The notes under the pieces are model-generated. The model was given only the letters and a program-made list of their open reading frames with translations, searched no databases and was not told the DNA's origin. The translations under genes were made by a program, and so were the position numbers. Below are positions 36,571 through 48,718 of a stretch of DNA of 64,000 nucleotides, piece by piece. How positions within the stretch are numbered: the stretch's first letter is position 1; every line of letters begins with the position of its first letter. Origin of the DNA: Bugula neritina (taxonomy: Eukaryota; Bryozoa; Gymnolaemata; Cheilostomatida; Bugulidae); assembly GCA_964035545.1 (NCBI GenBank), contig OZ037766.1, forward strand, positions 16,562,222 through 16,626,221, in the 5' to 3' direction.

Positions 36571-36864
36571 GTGGAAAAGGAGTGTCCCTTGCTTCTCCAA
36601 TGACAAGGTTTTGTCTTGACAAATGGCAGTGTCATGCCCCAGGTAACACATGTCATATTATTCTATGGCTGGCCTGCATACTTTCTTAGATTTATTTGGC
36701 TAGCATGAGCTGCTAGAAGAAGCACCACTACCCTCACAAATCCACTCTTTATCCCATTGTACAACATGGGCTATAACTCAACCAAGATCTACTTATGTTC
36801 CTTAGTACAAAAGGTGTCACAACTCACAGCATATCAAACACAGCAGTTACATAATATCTGTGCT

Positions 36865-37140
36865 TTAATTATTTTGCCACTTCAATGCTACAGCCAATAC
36901 ACCATCATCAAGCAATGCTAAAAAATCAATCTCTTTGATATTAATCTGATGAGCATGATTAGCCAGATTTCTGTTAATCCTTTCTGTTAATGTTTCTGTT
37001 GCTGCATTGCTGTTGTTGGTGACCGTTGCTTGATATAGATTACAGCTTTTGGGCAGCATTGGCCATTCAGTGGACAATTTTGTTACTAATTGGGGAGACA
37101 ACTTCTTCATCTTCCTCTTCAATATTTTCCAATGTTATCT
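36865..37140 (-). pseudogene. Penelope-like endonuclease remnant, copy 1
   Basis: On the - strand one frame gives CPLNGQCCPKAVIY (about 37076-37035). After a shift the other gives LYQATVTNNSNAATET. Together these follow the CPLNGKC...IYQATVT....TYIGLT block that precedes and enters the GIY-YIG nuclease of Penelope-like elements. An LTERI..NLANH stretch follows where the family has LTE..F..R..NH. Frameshifts make it non-functional. The frame at 37122-36865 covers the downstream half. Confidence 0.6.
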
Positions 37141-38004
37141 TATAGTCTATCACTTTCTCAAACACACTCACTCCATCATCTAATCCATCTCTACTAATAG
37201 CACTCTTCACTTTTTAATAAAGACTTTCATCTCTGTAACTTCATCTAGATTTCTGAAAATATGTTTTTTAATTGGCACATTGGCTTCCATTTTTTTCTCA
37301 CCTATCTCCGCTTTGCCCTGTTCGGGTAGCGGGTCACATTGGTTTCCATGCACATAATAAAATTGATCTTGGACAATACATGCTTAATTAATGTTTTTAA
37401 TCCACATAAACTGTATCTCAAAGTTATGCTCCAATCACTGAAAGAGCTCAAAAAAATACAAAAAGTATAATTTGGATTTGTATTCCCTGATACATGTTTT
37501 TACTATAATGTGCAATGCGCTACGTACCAACTAGAAACTTTTTAATTATTTTTACATTGCGTGGAGTGAAAGGTTTTAGTCTAGGATGAACTTTTACATA
37601 TTTTATCTTCTATAAAAAGTACTATGAATATTAATCTAACAATTACATAATAATAGAAGACAACATATTGATATTAGAAAAGTATAAACTTTCTACTTCA
37701 AATCTTGAAAGAAAATGCAAGTAAACTTACTTAGTAAAAGTGTATGTTGGAGAGACAATCTCATTCACACCAGTAGTCAGAGATGTCTTATCAGAGAAGG
37801 AATGGGTTTTAGAATTATACATGCTTATATCAACAATTATATACTAACAACGAGTATATCTGAGAACTGTTTGATGCTAGCTATAGAATAGTCAGCGTGG
37901 TTTGCCAAGATACAGATATAGAATGAGCTTTTAGTCATTTTGATTGTTGTACTAGTCACAAGACGCAATGTATACAATTCATACTTTTCATTGTTGACAT
38001 CATG

Positions 38005-38620
<616 letters not shown>

Positions 38621-38922
38621 CTCCACACCTAGCACACACGCACACAAATTGACTAACTGACTTTTATATTACAGCAGCATTTTTTGAGTTTGTCAAAATT
38701 TCTCATATAACTTTAGTGGAATGTGTGAATGATGAAAGTCTTTGCACAACACACAATTCTACCCTAGAGAATGATTGGATAATATAAAATAACTCTATAT
38801 AAAATTCTTTTAATATAATTGAAACTGTATGCACATGCTAATATGAGATACACAATCAACAATTTTAGAGTTCTTCAAGATTCTAATGTTTATTAGTGAT
38901 AATATGTTCTATTTACTTGTAG

Positions 38923-39055
38923 GGTTATCTTCTTTATTTAATTTCTTCACGGATGAACAACTCTACAATCGATATGAATATTTGTCGCCAAAGTTTACTT
39001 TTGCGCACCCTTGCTCTTCCTTTTTCGTCCATTACCTAGTGGCATTAGATGTGCA
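38923..39055 (+). CDS. orphan exon-like frame, unknown protein
   Basis: An open 133-base segment between a good acceptor (TTACTTGTAG ending at 38922) and a good donor (GTAAGT from 39056). It encodes about 44 residues in one frame, with blocks such as FNFFTDEQLYNRYEYL and SSFFVHYLVALDV. No partner exons were found on either side and I recognise no family. It could be a lone exon of a gene extending by long introns, or chance. Confidence 0.25.
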
Positions 39056-39944
39056 GTAAGTTTCTCCTTATTATTAAACAATAATTTTTGATTATTTAGC
39101 TTCATAATAATAGTTGTAATATTAATTTGTTGTATGCTAAACACCAGCAGTAAACAGTAAATGTTATAGGCATAGCGCTAGTGCCTAATGGGTAACTCTA
39201 ACTGTTGTAACTGTAAGTGTAAATCACTAAATGACTAGAACTTAAAACTAGAATTAAAGGTAAATCTTCAGTTATTCACATAGTTATATTTATAGTAATA
39301 CTAATAGTTATACTTATCGTAAAAGTAAAGTTTGAAAATTACCCACACTGGCAAAGGCTGAGTGACTGAGTCGACAGTCAATGGACAAAATTCGTCAATT
39401 CATTAGCGGTTAGCCTCTCGCTCTCAGGCTCTTGTAGTTGTGACTTGTGTTGTGTTTTGTTTGTATTTGTTAATTTATTCTATGTCTGTAAACCCGAATG
39501 TGTTGGTTTAACTTAAAAATTTAGTTCAGTTCTTATTTAGCGCGAGCGTGTAGTTCAGTTTTAACCTCCAAGTCAGATTCAAAAAGTTGCTAATGCTATA
39601 CTCAATCTCAAGTCATACTCCTGATGAATAAATAATCATTCTGATTTATAATATTAACTTTTGACATTCATATTGTTATTGTCTTCAAGGTACAACTGAA
39701 TAATAGCTATAAGTATAACAATAAAAACACATGATAACTGATAATATTTATTGGCAATTGTTCTAGTAGAAAATAAATAAGTAATATATGAATCGCTAAC
39801 ATACCACTAGTTAACTAAGCAACTTATAAACCTAGTTTATATTATCTTTGTGCAAACTAAGTTGAAATTGTATGAACTCTACATAAATGTTCTGTGAATT
39901 ATTAGGTTGGTTGCCGTAATTGACTATATTACTAGCTGTTCAAG
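39056..39944. other. upstream of RPSA, no gene seen
   Basis: AT-rich sequence before the RPSA start codon. TTATTAG at 39899-39905 could be a 5'UTR splice acceptor. The promoter presumably lies here but no clear core element was identified. Confidence 0.35.
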
Positions 39945-41440
39945 ATGTCAGGAAATAGTGACGCACTGAGTCTTAAGGAGGAAGATGTTAAAAAGATCCT
40001 TGCTTGTGGATCCCATATTGGGACTTCACAAGTTGACTTCCAGATGGAGCAGTATATGTTCAAGCGCAGGCCTGATGGTTAGTAAGTAAGCTAAACAAAT
40101 AATTTAAAAGTCTCCCAGAATGTGTATTAGCAGTGATGTTTGTAATTTGCGTCTGATGTGATATCTGTCACTCTATGAAGCCTAAATTACTGAGCTTTCA
40201 CCAGCCTTGTTGATATATTTTACAATTGCCTGGTGCTAGCATTGATATTTTCAATGGATTGCAGGCGTTTACATTATGAACATGAGGAAAATGTGGGAGA
40301 AGATGGTGTTGGCTGCTAGAGCAATAGCTGCTATTGAAAACCCAGCTGATGTGTTTGTGGTTTCCTCCAGACCGTATGGACAGCGTGCCATTCTCAAGTA
40401 TGCTGCTGCCACAGGAGCTGTAGCTATAGCCGGAAGGTTCACCCCTGGAACCTTCACTAACTACATCCAGGTAACTGTTGATTTCTCTATAATATTCTAT
40501 TACTATTTAATGCTCTGATGATTTCTATACCTGTCTGTCAACTGAAAATTTATGTCGTCAACTTGGTATACTGAGCATTCTCTTGTGTACAAGCTAATAA
40601 CAAGAATTTTGCATATTGCCAGTAAGAGTAATGCAAAGACATTTTTTGTAGAAAAACTTCCGTGAGCCTCGTCTCCTGGTTATCACTGACCCCCGGGCTG
40701 ATCACCAAGCTGTTAGAGAAGCCTCTTATGTAAACATCCCAGTCATTGCGCTCTGCAACTCCGACACTCCACTGCGGTTTGTAGACATTGCTGTGCCGAC
40801 TAATAACAAGAGTATCCATTCAATCGGTCTGGCATGGTGGTTTCTAGCTAGAGAGGTATTGAGACTGAGAGGTACCATCTCAAGAGAAGTACCATGGGAA
40901 GTCATGGTTGATCTCTACTTCTACAGAGACCCTGAAGAGGTTAGTGTTTTGTATCACCTAATATTAGAGACATAAATAAAATGCTTATTTGTTTCCAGTG
41001 ATGTGTGTAATTTGCGTCTTATGTGGTTGTCAGTGGTGGGCCTGCCGGCTCACCTGTACTGCATCTGCTAGTTGATGATTATTGATACTGAGGATACCCA
41101 ACAGAAGCTTCTTTACAGTAATATTTTCTCTTCATAAGTACTTTCATTTTTTGTTTGTTTGTTTTAGGTTGAGAAGGAGGAACAGGCAGCTAAAGAAAGT
41201 GCCCAGCAGTATGCTCTCGCTGATACCATACCTTCTACTGAGAATTGGGCCACAGATGCAGCTGAACCTGTACAAGACTGGGCCGCTGAAGTTGGTGCAA
41301 CTCCAGCTGTGGCTCCAGCTGTAACTCAACCGGCTGGTGGCTATGATGACTGGTCTACTACTGCTCCCACTGAAGATTGGTCTGCCCCTGCTCCTGGTGG
41401 TGACCAATGGGGTGGTGGTGCCACTGAAAACTGGGCTTAA
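39945..41440 (+). CDS. RPSA: 40S ribosomal protein SA (uS2, laminin-receptor homologue)
   Basis: Exons are 39945-40077, 40265-40470, 40652-40939 and 41168-41440, giving 299 residues with perfect phase. Seen: [10 protein letters not shown] near the N-terminus; [79 protein letters not shown]; and [19 protein letters not shown]. The C-terminal tail has repeated acidic-Trp motifs (ENWA, QDWAA, DDWST, EDWSA, ENWA), the animal form of this tail. The protein is a small-subunit component needed for late 18S rRNA maturation. Its three introns are short (187, 181 and 228 bases) and each carries a candidate box C/D snoRNA. The poly(A) signal is at 41469-41474. Confidence 0.97.
40129..40196 (+). ncRNA. 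candidate box C/D snoRNA in RPSA intron 1
   Basis: Box C GTGATGT at 40133-40139, box D' CTGA at 40153-40156, box D CTGA at 40190-40193, and a short AGC/GCT closing stem. The bases before D' (TGTAATTTGCGT) contain GTAATTTGCG, perfectly complementary to CGCAAATTAC, a segment conserved in eukaryotic 18S rRNA. By the D+5 rule it would direct 2'-O-methylation at the first A of AAA. Intron 3 carries the same guide. Confidence 0.65.
40509..40579 (+). ncRNA. candidate box C/D snoRNA in RPSA intron 2
   Basis: A textbook layout: box C TGATGA at 40516-40521, D' CTGA at 40542-40545, D CTGA at 40571-40574, and a terminal stem AATGC/GCATT (40509-40513 with 40575-40579). The guide regions before D' (CTATACCTGTCTGTCAA) and before D (CGTCAACTTGGTATA) differ from those in introns 1 and 3. 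I could not place their rRNA target. Confidence 0.7.
40994..41094 (+). ncRNA. candidate box C/D snoRNA in RPSA intron 3
   Basis: Box C GTGATGT at 40998-41004, box D CTGA at 41088-41091, and a TCC/GGA closing stem. A D'-like CTTA follows the same TGTAATTTGCGT guide as in intron 1. The 3' half is longer than in intron 1. It looks like a diverged duplicate of the intron 1 snoRNA. Confidence 0.55.
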
Positions 41441-41468
41441 CTGTCTCTACTCTGTCAAAACATCTTGG

Positions 41469-41474
41469 AATAAA
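41469..41474 (+). promoter_or_regulatory. RPSA poly(A) signal
   Basis: AATAAA 28 bases after the RPSA stop codon, consistent with the very short 3'UTR typical of ribosomal protein genes. Confidence 0.8.
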
Positions 41475-42827
41475 GAATATATAAATTACTGAAATCTCTT
41501 GTCATTCATTTATGCAGCACTAGTCCAGTCTGATAAACCTTCACATGCTAAAGGCTGAGTGCTAGAAGTTGTGATATGATTTGCTTATTGCTGTGCAAAG
41601 TTTTGTAGAGTTATCATACTCACCAGAACTGACAAAAATAACCATTTTCCTAACCATTCATATATTATAATAATTATACGGTGTATGCGAAATAATAGTT
41701 GGCACAGTGGCACTGGTTTTTAAGTTGGAAGTCTTTGCTTCAAGTGTTTCCTGGTAAAGACTGCTATTGGTTAGAGGCGTTTTCGAAGCTGCTGTGATCA
41801 CAGATGACACTTGCTCTTATGTGCTATTTCATATGAATATTCTGGACAAATTATTATTGCTACCTAAAGCACTCTGCTCTTTTACTGAAATGGCCAGTTA
41901 GGTGCAGAAATGGGGATTTTGAAAAAAATTCCTCACTAAATAGCATTTTGTTGAGAGCTCATCTCCATTACTGCACCTACCTCAACTTCTGTAGGGCACC
42001 TAGTGCAATGGTGTAGTTTATACGATTTGTATCGCGAGTAGATGACTTCTCGCATAACGACTGTCTGATCAAGGCAACACTACATAAAGTGAAAATTTGG
42101 CAGTTTTATAATGAATTTTTGAAAACGTACATTTTGCTATTGAATGTACGGAACTTTATATAATTTCTTTAACAACCTTGTTATATTAGGCAAACTGGCT
42201 CAACTGAGTGTGGGCCAGTTATAAGTTGCAATAATTAATTAGTGATGAGTTACATGTTGCAGCTGACCATTGCCCTCGCGGTTATATTAGCGGTTATATT
42301 ACCATCCACAGCCAATCAATTATTTTTAACAACGCGAGTCCAATAATAACTTTAGTTCTTGGTGAAAGGCCGGAGACATGAACCTACATTAGATTCTCTC
42401 ACGTGCAAATTAAAATCCATTTTAGTTACAACTTACAATCCATAATAGCCGTAGGGTACTGCAAGTTCGTTATTATTTAATATCATCATTTTGCCGCTGC
42501 AATCGAAAATTATAGTATTATTATAGTAAATAATTTGAGTTGTGTTTTTTAAATAATACTTAGAAATAGATTTAGTTACACTCAACTCATAACTCATTAA
42601 CTGTGATTCAGATTGCCATTGATGATTGAATTTGATTCATAATCATTGTGATTGTCGATGACAAATATTGTCATTCACATTGGATTGAATTATTCATAAT
42701 TCATTGATTTAACTCCGAGACTCGGACTGATCAGTAATACTGATTAACATTTTTAAAGTTCTGGTCCTTCTAGTGACTGTTTTAAATTTTAACTTCAAGA
42801 CTAGAAAGAGTTACTAAAAAATAACAA
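41475..42827. other. intergenic RPSA-TIMM10, with a possible SINE head
   Basis: No gene was seen. Near 41699-41745 the + strand has an A-box-like TGGCACAGTGGCAC and, about 30 bases on, a poor B-box-like GCTTCAAGTGT. This could be a worn tRNA-derived SINE. The remainder is AT-rich. Confidence 0.3.
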
Positions 42828-43770
42828 ATGGCTCTAACGGATGCACAAGCTAAACTGTTGGAAAATTTGGAACTTGAGATGATGGCGGATATGTACAACA
42901 GGTAAGCCACTTGCTTATGCTTACAACCTGCCAGTTTAAAAGAGTAGGCAAATGCTTAGCCTGGAGTGTCTTACTTTTTAACCGAGAATCTATGGGATGG
43001 ACTCAAGGCTAAACGTTAACATGAACATTTAATCCTTGCTATGCAACTGTTATACTATAATAATATTGTAATTGTATATAATCTCACTATGTATTATTCG
43101 TCTCACTTTTTATAACACAACCTATGACCATTGCTCTGTTGTTACAAGTACACAAATAATGCTCATACTTATAGGACAATGCTCAGAAAAAGTTACAGCT
43201 AGTCAAATCAAGAGTTAACCTAGTTGAAATTACTAATTAGATTAAGTTGAGTTGCATTAAATTGGTCTGAAGATATATGATTGATTGAATCTATTCAATC
43301 TAAATAGATTAATAACTTAAATTTGGTTTGTTGCAAGTTTTTTATAATATAATATTTTATCTACAACTAAATAAATTGAAAATTTTGAATGTTTTTAAAT
43401 TAAGGAATGATGCCTATCAATTACTAAGATCAAGTTTCAACAGCCACATTGTTTTCTGTTTTAAAAATGCTGAACTAGAATATTTTCACCGCACAGCTCT
43501 TAACATCTGCGGTTATTACTTTATTATTTTTATGAGCTAAAATATTTTTATATATGTCCATCTTTCAGAATGACCTCAGCTTGTCAGAAGAAGTGTGTGC
43601 CACCTAAATACAGTGATGGTGAATTATCAAAAGGAGAGGCTGTGTGTATCGACAGATGTGTAGCTAAGTTTATGGATGTTCATGATATTGTTGGGAAAAA
43701 GTTAACAGCTATGTCAAATGCAGAACAAGGAGGTGGCGCAGCAGGGCTACCAGGGACTATTCCAAAATAA
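42828..43770 (+). CDS. TIMM10: Mitochondrial import chaperone Tim10, 2 exons
   Basis: Exons 42828-42901 and 43569-43770; 91 residues, the usual small-Tim size. Seen: [17 protein letters not shown], then the twin CX3C pairs CQKKC and CIDRC, with KCVPP and GKKL blocks. The intron falls within the Arg codon after YN. Tim10 pairs with Tim9 as a hexameric chaperone of the intermembrane space and carries hydrophobic precursors to the inner and outer membranes. The C-terminal tail is Gly-rich and species-specific. Only about 240 bases separate its stop from that of the convergent PSMC3IP gene. Confidence 0.95.
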
Positions 43771-43853
43771 GACATTTGAAATTTAATGATTAAATGTTGG
43801 GAGTTGTGCTTAGTGGTATATATATTGTTTTATTAGACAAATTGTTTATTGTG

Positions 43854-43880
43854 TGTACAGAATTTGTATTGCTTAATAAA
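43854..43880. promoter_or_regulatory. opposed poly(A) signals between TIMM10 and PSMC3IP
   Basis: AATAAA at 43875-43880 on + suits TIMM10. AATAAA on - at 43859-43854 would suit PSMC3IP, whose own stop codon also overlaps an AATAAA at 44014-44009. Using the distal - strand signal would make the two 3'UTRs overlap. Confidence 0.4.
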
Positions 43881-44009
43881 TTATAGGACAAAATGTGCAT
43901 TACATTGTTGAGGTAATTATTTAACATTGAGAGATAATTTATTAGATGCAATGTTATAGCTTTAAATGTAGAAGAAAAATATAAAAATAAAGTTTTTTAG
44001 AACTATCTT

Positions 44010-47000
44010 TTATTTTGGAAGTGCCACCTTACAGTCTTCATCAGTTTCAATACCAATGTCTTCCTGTGAAAAAGTACAAAATTATGTTAAAATTTCACAT
44101 ATTAGGTCTAAATTCGAAAATTACCAAAATTGTATTACACAATACATTTTGTTGAAGCTGAAAATCTTCAAAAAGAGGCTGCATTTGTTCACCAGTAGCT
44201 TGTACAACTTTAGAATACCCAGTTGAAAATGTATTCAGGCATTACTTTCAAATTTACTTTAACATTAATGTATGCCTAGAAGAAAAATTCATTGCAAGCC
44301 TTAGCTGTCTTTAGATGTAGTTGCTTGACAAATGTATTGGTTGCAAGCATTTATTAGCTTTTTTCTGCAAACTGTACAGAGTACTCTGTCCAAGTACGTT
44401 TAGTGTTTGATACACCATCTTTCAGGCCTATAACTTGTTCTTAGAGAGTAAAAACTTGGTATTTTGTACATATTACTCCTTCGAAGGAGACTAGGTGAAG
44501 AAACTTCTTATTGGCTACATTCTTTTTCACAAAATAAAGAGCAGCTCTTTTATAATAAAAATGCTATACATATTTTCTATTTTCAACACATTAGGTTAGT
44601 CATACATGTGGAATTAGGAAGCATGCATACTCTTCTAATATTGAAATTTAAAAGATGCTGCACAAATACGTCATTACTGCAAAAAAACTTAAATTAAATA
44701 GAGATATAAAATATAAATTTCATAGTATCACTCTACTAATGTTCTTGTTAGCGTTAGGCTACAGTAATTTGGAACGAAGGTGGATAATTTATCAACCTGC
44801 AAAGGCATTGTAAATTTCAAATACGAAGTTAACACTTACATACCGGACTAGCAAGTTTGGAAGAGTTTTAAATAGCAAAAATTAAAGAAGTTTGGGTTAA
44901 CTGATCAAATGTGTTTACAGGGGCCAGGTATATAAATAAGTTTATAAGTAAATAATTCAGACTCTCATATTATTATTAAAATAATACTATTTCTGGAAGA
45001 TGAATTGCTTGATTTACATAGTATTATAATTATAACCATACTCACAAAAAGTGTCTTTTTAGGCTTTGGGTAACCTTCCAATATAGCATCTACTATGTCC
45101 ATTGCCTGTAGAATTACAAAAAATAGGGAACGTGGAAAACATTTTGTAAGTGCCATATTATTTCTGTTGCTAACATTTTTATTTATGAGCATAGTAAATA
45201 AACATTTTATAAGCCAAAATAATTGCGTTGTGGTAACACTGTAAGCATATTCAAGACTGCAATGAATGATGACGTAGTACAAGTAAGATGATACAAGCTC
45301 AATAGGTTATTTACAGCATAGTGCACGCATCAAGAAAAACTGAGAAAGTAAGCTTTGTAAATACAGGATATAGGCTCTTTGTGTTGAAAATTTGAACATA
45401 CATTTGATGAATGGCAAAGTTGCAAATTATATTAGAGTTGCAAGAATCCAGCCTGTATTTGGCTAAAATTCTCTTGTTAGAACCAAAACTGTTGCTGACT
45501 TTATAATAATTCCTCACCATTCTTTTTCGTTTTCTCCAAGCTTTAACTTTCAAATCTTGAGCAGAATATACCTATAAAACGACATAACAAAATTTTTTTA
45601 TATAATTTTATATTTATTTTGTAGAAAAAAGAAATCATTAAAATACATGATTTATATGTTGGCTCACACACCTTATTCTTTACTTCCTTGGTTATCAACA
45701 CTGCACCATTTCGCAACTTGTTCAACTTTTCTGACATGTCTTGGCACTAAAAAATATGTTTGCAGTTTTTTGTGTCATATTAGAGGCTGCTAGGTCCAAA
45801 CCATATCAGCATTTTAAATTGGTTCACTATGGTAAGCATTGAAAAAAATTGCACAACTACTACTTTATTAAACTTGAGAATATTGATTTTTTTCACAATT
45901 TGGCATATCATTATTATACTGAATTCACCATAAAGCTTGGGTTGAATGTAAGTTGTTGCGTAGGGTTTGAAAAAGTAGAATCCATATCGTGTAGCAACGA
46001 TCAGGAAAAGTATAAGAGCTTAGTTTGATATAAAACCTTGTGCAGCAGAAATATTATATGTCTACACACTAGCTGGATATCTATAGATATTTTCAACTTA
46101 TACAATTTCAAATGAAATATAGCCCTTGAGAAAACAACCCTAACAGTCTTGCTATTGTTGTGTATGGATTTCCTCAAAGCTATCAATTAACTAAGCATAC
46201 TAAAATGTACCTCAACCGTTATTTTCTGTAAGTTTGCTTTTGCTTCACACAAAGTCATATTAGACAGAAGTTTTTTGTGTTTTTGTGTTAAAGAGTTAAC
46301 TTCAGTCTGCAGAGTCTCCGTAGCTTTACTCATAACTTCTATTTTTTCATCCATCGTAGCCATTTCCTGTTTATCAGCAGTTGGGACATTTTCCTAAAGA
46401 GAAAGGTACAACATACATGGTATATTGCACAACATAAACATCTCAGAATACGTCTATTAAAACTCAATAATTTGCTGGAAGTGTTAAAAAGTGGCTGAGA
46501 ATTTTTAATACTTTTAATCTGTCCTAAGCTGGTAAAAATGCCTTTAGGTTATTTATTGTAAAATGCCAAAACTGTAATTTAAACTAAAAAAAACAATAAC
46601 CCGGTTAATTTAGATGATTGGCAGAGAAGCTCTTAATGTGTTAGTATAACATTCAAATTATAAAGCTGATCAAAATGCATGTACTTTTTGTTGGAAGTTT
46701 TATTAGGCTAAGATACTACTATTACATCATGACTAAAAAAAGTTAGTTGCTGTCAATATGTCAAAAGACTAGCTTATTTCACATTAAAAACAATCTTGAA
46801 TTTTAGATTCTATAATTTTGTATAGGATTAACAAACGTGATTCCATACTCTTCAGAAAATAGCCTTACAGTTGTAGCATTGAATACAAAACTGCAGTCAG
46901 TATATGAAACGAAATTTATATATTTAATAAAAACTACAAAATTCCTTAAATTAACAATTACCTGATTATACACGTAGACTTTTTGTTTACCATAAGATTT

Positions 47001-47765
47001 TTCTTTCACTGATCCCTTTTCCACCAGATTATCGAGAGATTTAGTGACAAGCTGAATAGACACACATACAGATCGACAAAGTTTACTTGTCTCATTTTTG
47101 TATAAACATTCTAGAGTTTAAAAACTAGTTGACATCGATACAAAAAATGCACTATAACAGTCAATAAGATTATGATGATGAAAATATATTAAAAAAGGCG
47201 AAACTCTTACTGTTTTTCCAAACTCCTTGTGCATGTTATTTAAAATATCTACAGCACTATAAGGCCTATTTTGTGCTTCCAGATATGACAAAATTTTAGC
47301 TGGAGCTTCTCCTGAAATAAATTATATTGGGTTATTAATTGATTGGGTTATTGGGTTTTTCTACTAAGCAAAAAACACATTACTTTTATTTTCAAAACGT
47401 CAAACTTTCACCAATGTTTGCTTTAGTAACGCGAAAACTATAACAGTAAATAGTTGATGTGCATTATTTATAGAGCTTTACAAGATACAAATAGTTTCTA
47501 ATTAGTTAATATTCATACAACAAGATTTATAGTCCAGGGAAAACAATGATTAGTGAGAAACTGCACACTTGTTTTTATCAAATATTTATAAAAAGAATTT
47601 AAACCACAAAAACATAAACTTAAGGCCTTTAAAAATAACAGATATTTAACTTTTTTTAAAATTCTTCGAAAGCAAATGATATTAGAAATAATCTAATGAT
47701 ACTATCTGCATTAACTTTACCAGTTTAATCTGCACATTACCTAAATTATCTTTGCCTTTACTCAT
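44010..47765 (-). CDS. PSMC3IP: HOP2 homologue, meiotic recombination cofactor
   Basis: Eight exons (high to low): 47765-47741, 47311-47211, 47051-46962, 46393-46211, 45746-45672, 45571-45518, 45105-45046, 44063-44010; 213 residues (human about 217), all phases consistent. Seen: an N-terminal winged helix with LSYLEAQNRPYS and EKGSVKEKSYGKQKVYV; a central coiled coil (about residues 75-150); and the C-terminal WRKRKRM, AILEGYPKPKK and GIETDED blocks typical of HOP2. HOP2 with MND1 stimulates DMC1/RAD51 strand invasion in meiosis and acts in the nucleus. The first coding exon has only 25 bases. It is convergent with TIMM10. Confidence 0.93.
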
Positions 47766-48430
47766 CCTTCAAGCATTTATCTAAAAAAGTTAAATTACTA
47801 AAATAAAATAAATGTTTTTATTAAACAACACTGCTGTTGCAATTAGTATGATTATTGCTAAGTTCTATGGGTTGCTAAACAAAATGCTATGATTACATAA
47901 AGAATCCTTGACAAAGTTAACTTATGCGGTAAAATATTTATACAGTATATATCTAAGTTATCATCTATGTAATGTTTGAGAGTTGTATCCCAAGATAATT
48001 TCGCATACCAAATTTTCAGCTTATGCAGATAGCGTGTTTATTTGGCATTAGAGTCCGTGGTATCATAAACTAACTTTTTAGACTTTTTCTAAAAAAGTAT
48101 TAGTAGCTTTTTTGGCACTTGCAGAGAAAAAGGCTTAGGGTCATCCTAAAGGTTTATCTCATATTGCTTGCGAAATCTTACTAAAAAGTAATAGATCTCA
48201 GGATATTGGTTTTTGAATAGGATCTTCGGTAATTTTTCTACTTGGTTCACGGACAATATTTTAAATAATGATACCCTTAACAATATTTACTTAATCATTA
48301 CTATCATCAATATCTTATCATTATATATAATCATCAGATAAAGAAACAACCACAGTCCATAATGATAATGACAATGTAAAATTAAACAGAACAGTTATAA
48401 GTCACACTTGATGTTATGTAAAAAATAAGT
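47766..48430. other. upstream of PSMC3IP, no gene seen
   Basis: AT-rich sequence beyond the - strand start of PSMC3IP. No open frame of interest, repeat unit or RNA was recognised up to the hexamer-repeat tract. Confidence 0.4.
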
Positions 48431-48600
48431 ATAGTTACAATTTCTAGCATCAGTAAATAGACTTAGTATTACTAATAGCAATAGTAATACTAATACTTAT
48501 ACAAATAGTTATATCAATTCACTAAGCCAAATTAACTAAAAATAAACGTAACACTAATAGTTATAGTAATACTAATAGTATATTGTAATTGCTGTGGGAT
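48430..48600. repeat. imperfect TAATAC/TAATAG tract
   Basis: Interrupted units of AATAGTAATACTAAT and TTATACAAATAG, the same family as at 35.2-35.7 kb, just before the older gypsy remnant. Confidence 0.7.
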
Positions 48601-48718
48601 GTGTGTGTTACTATATATCCATTAGGTATATGCAGCACTTGCGTATGAAACAGGACTATATTATAGTCTGAAAAGTGTTATGACATTCTCTTTGTTATGC
48701 TCAGGCTAACATTGTGAA

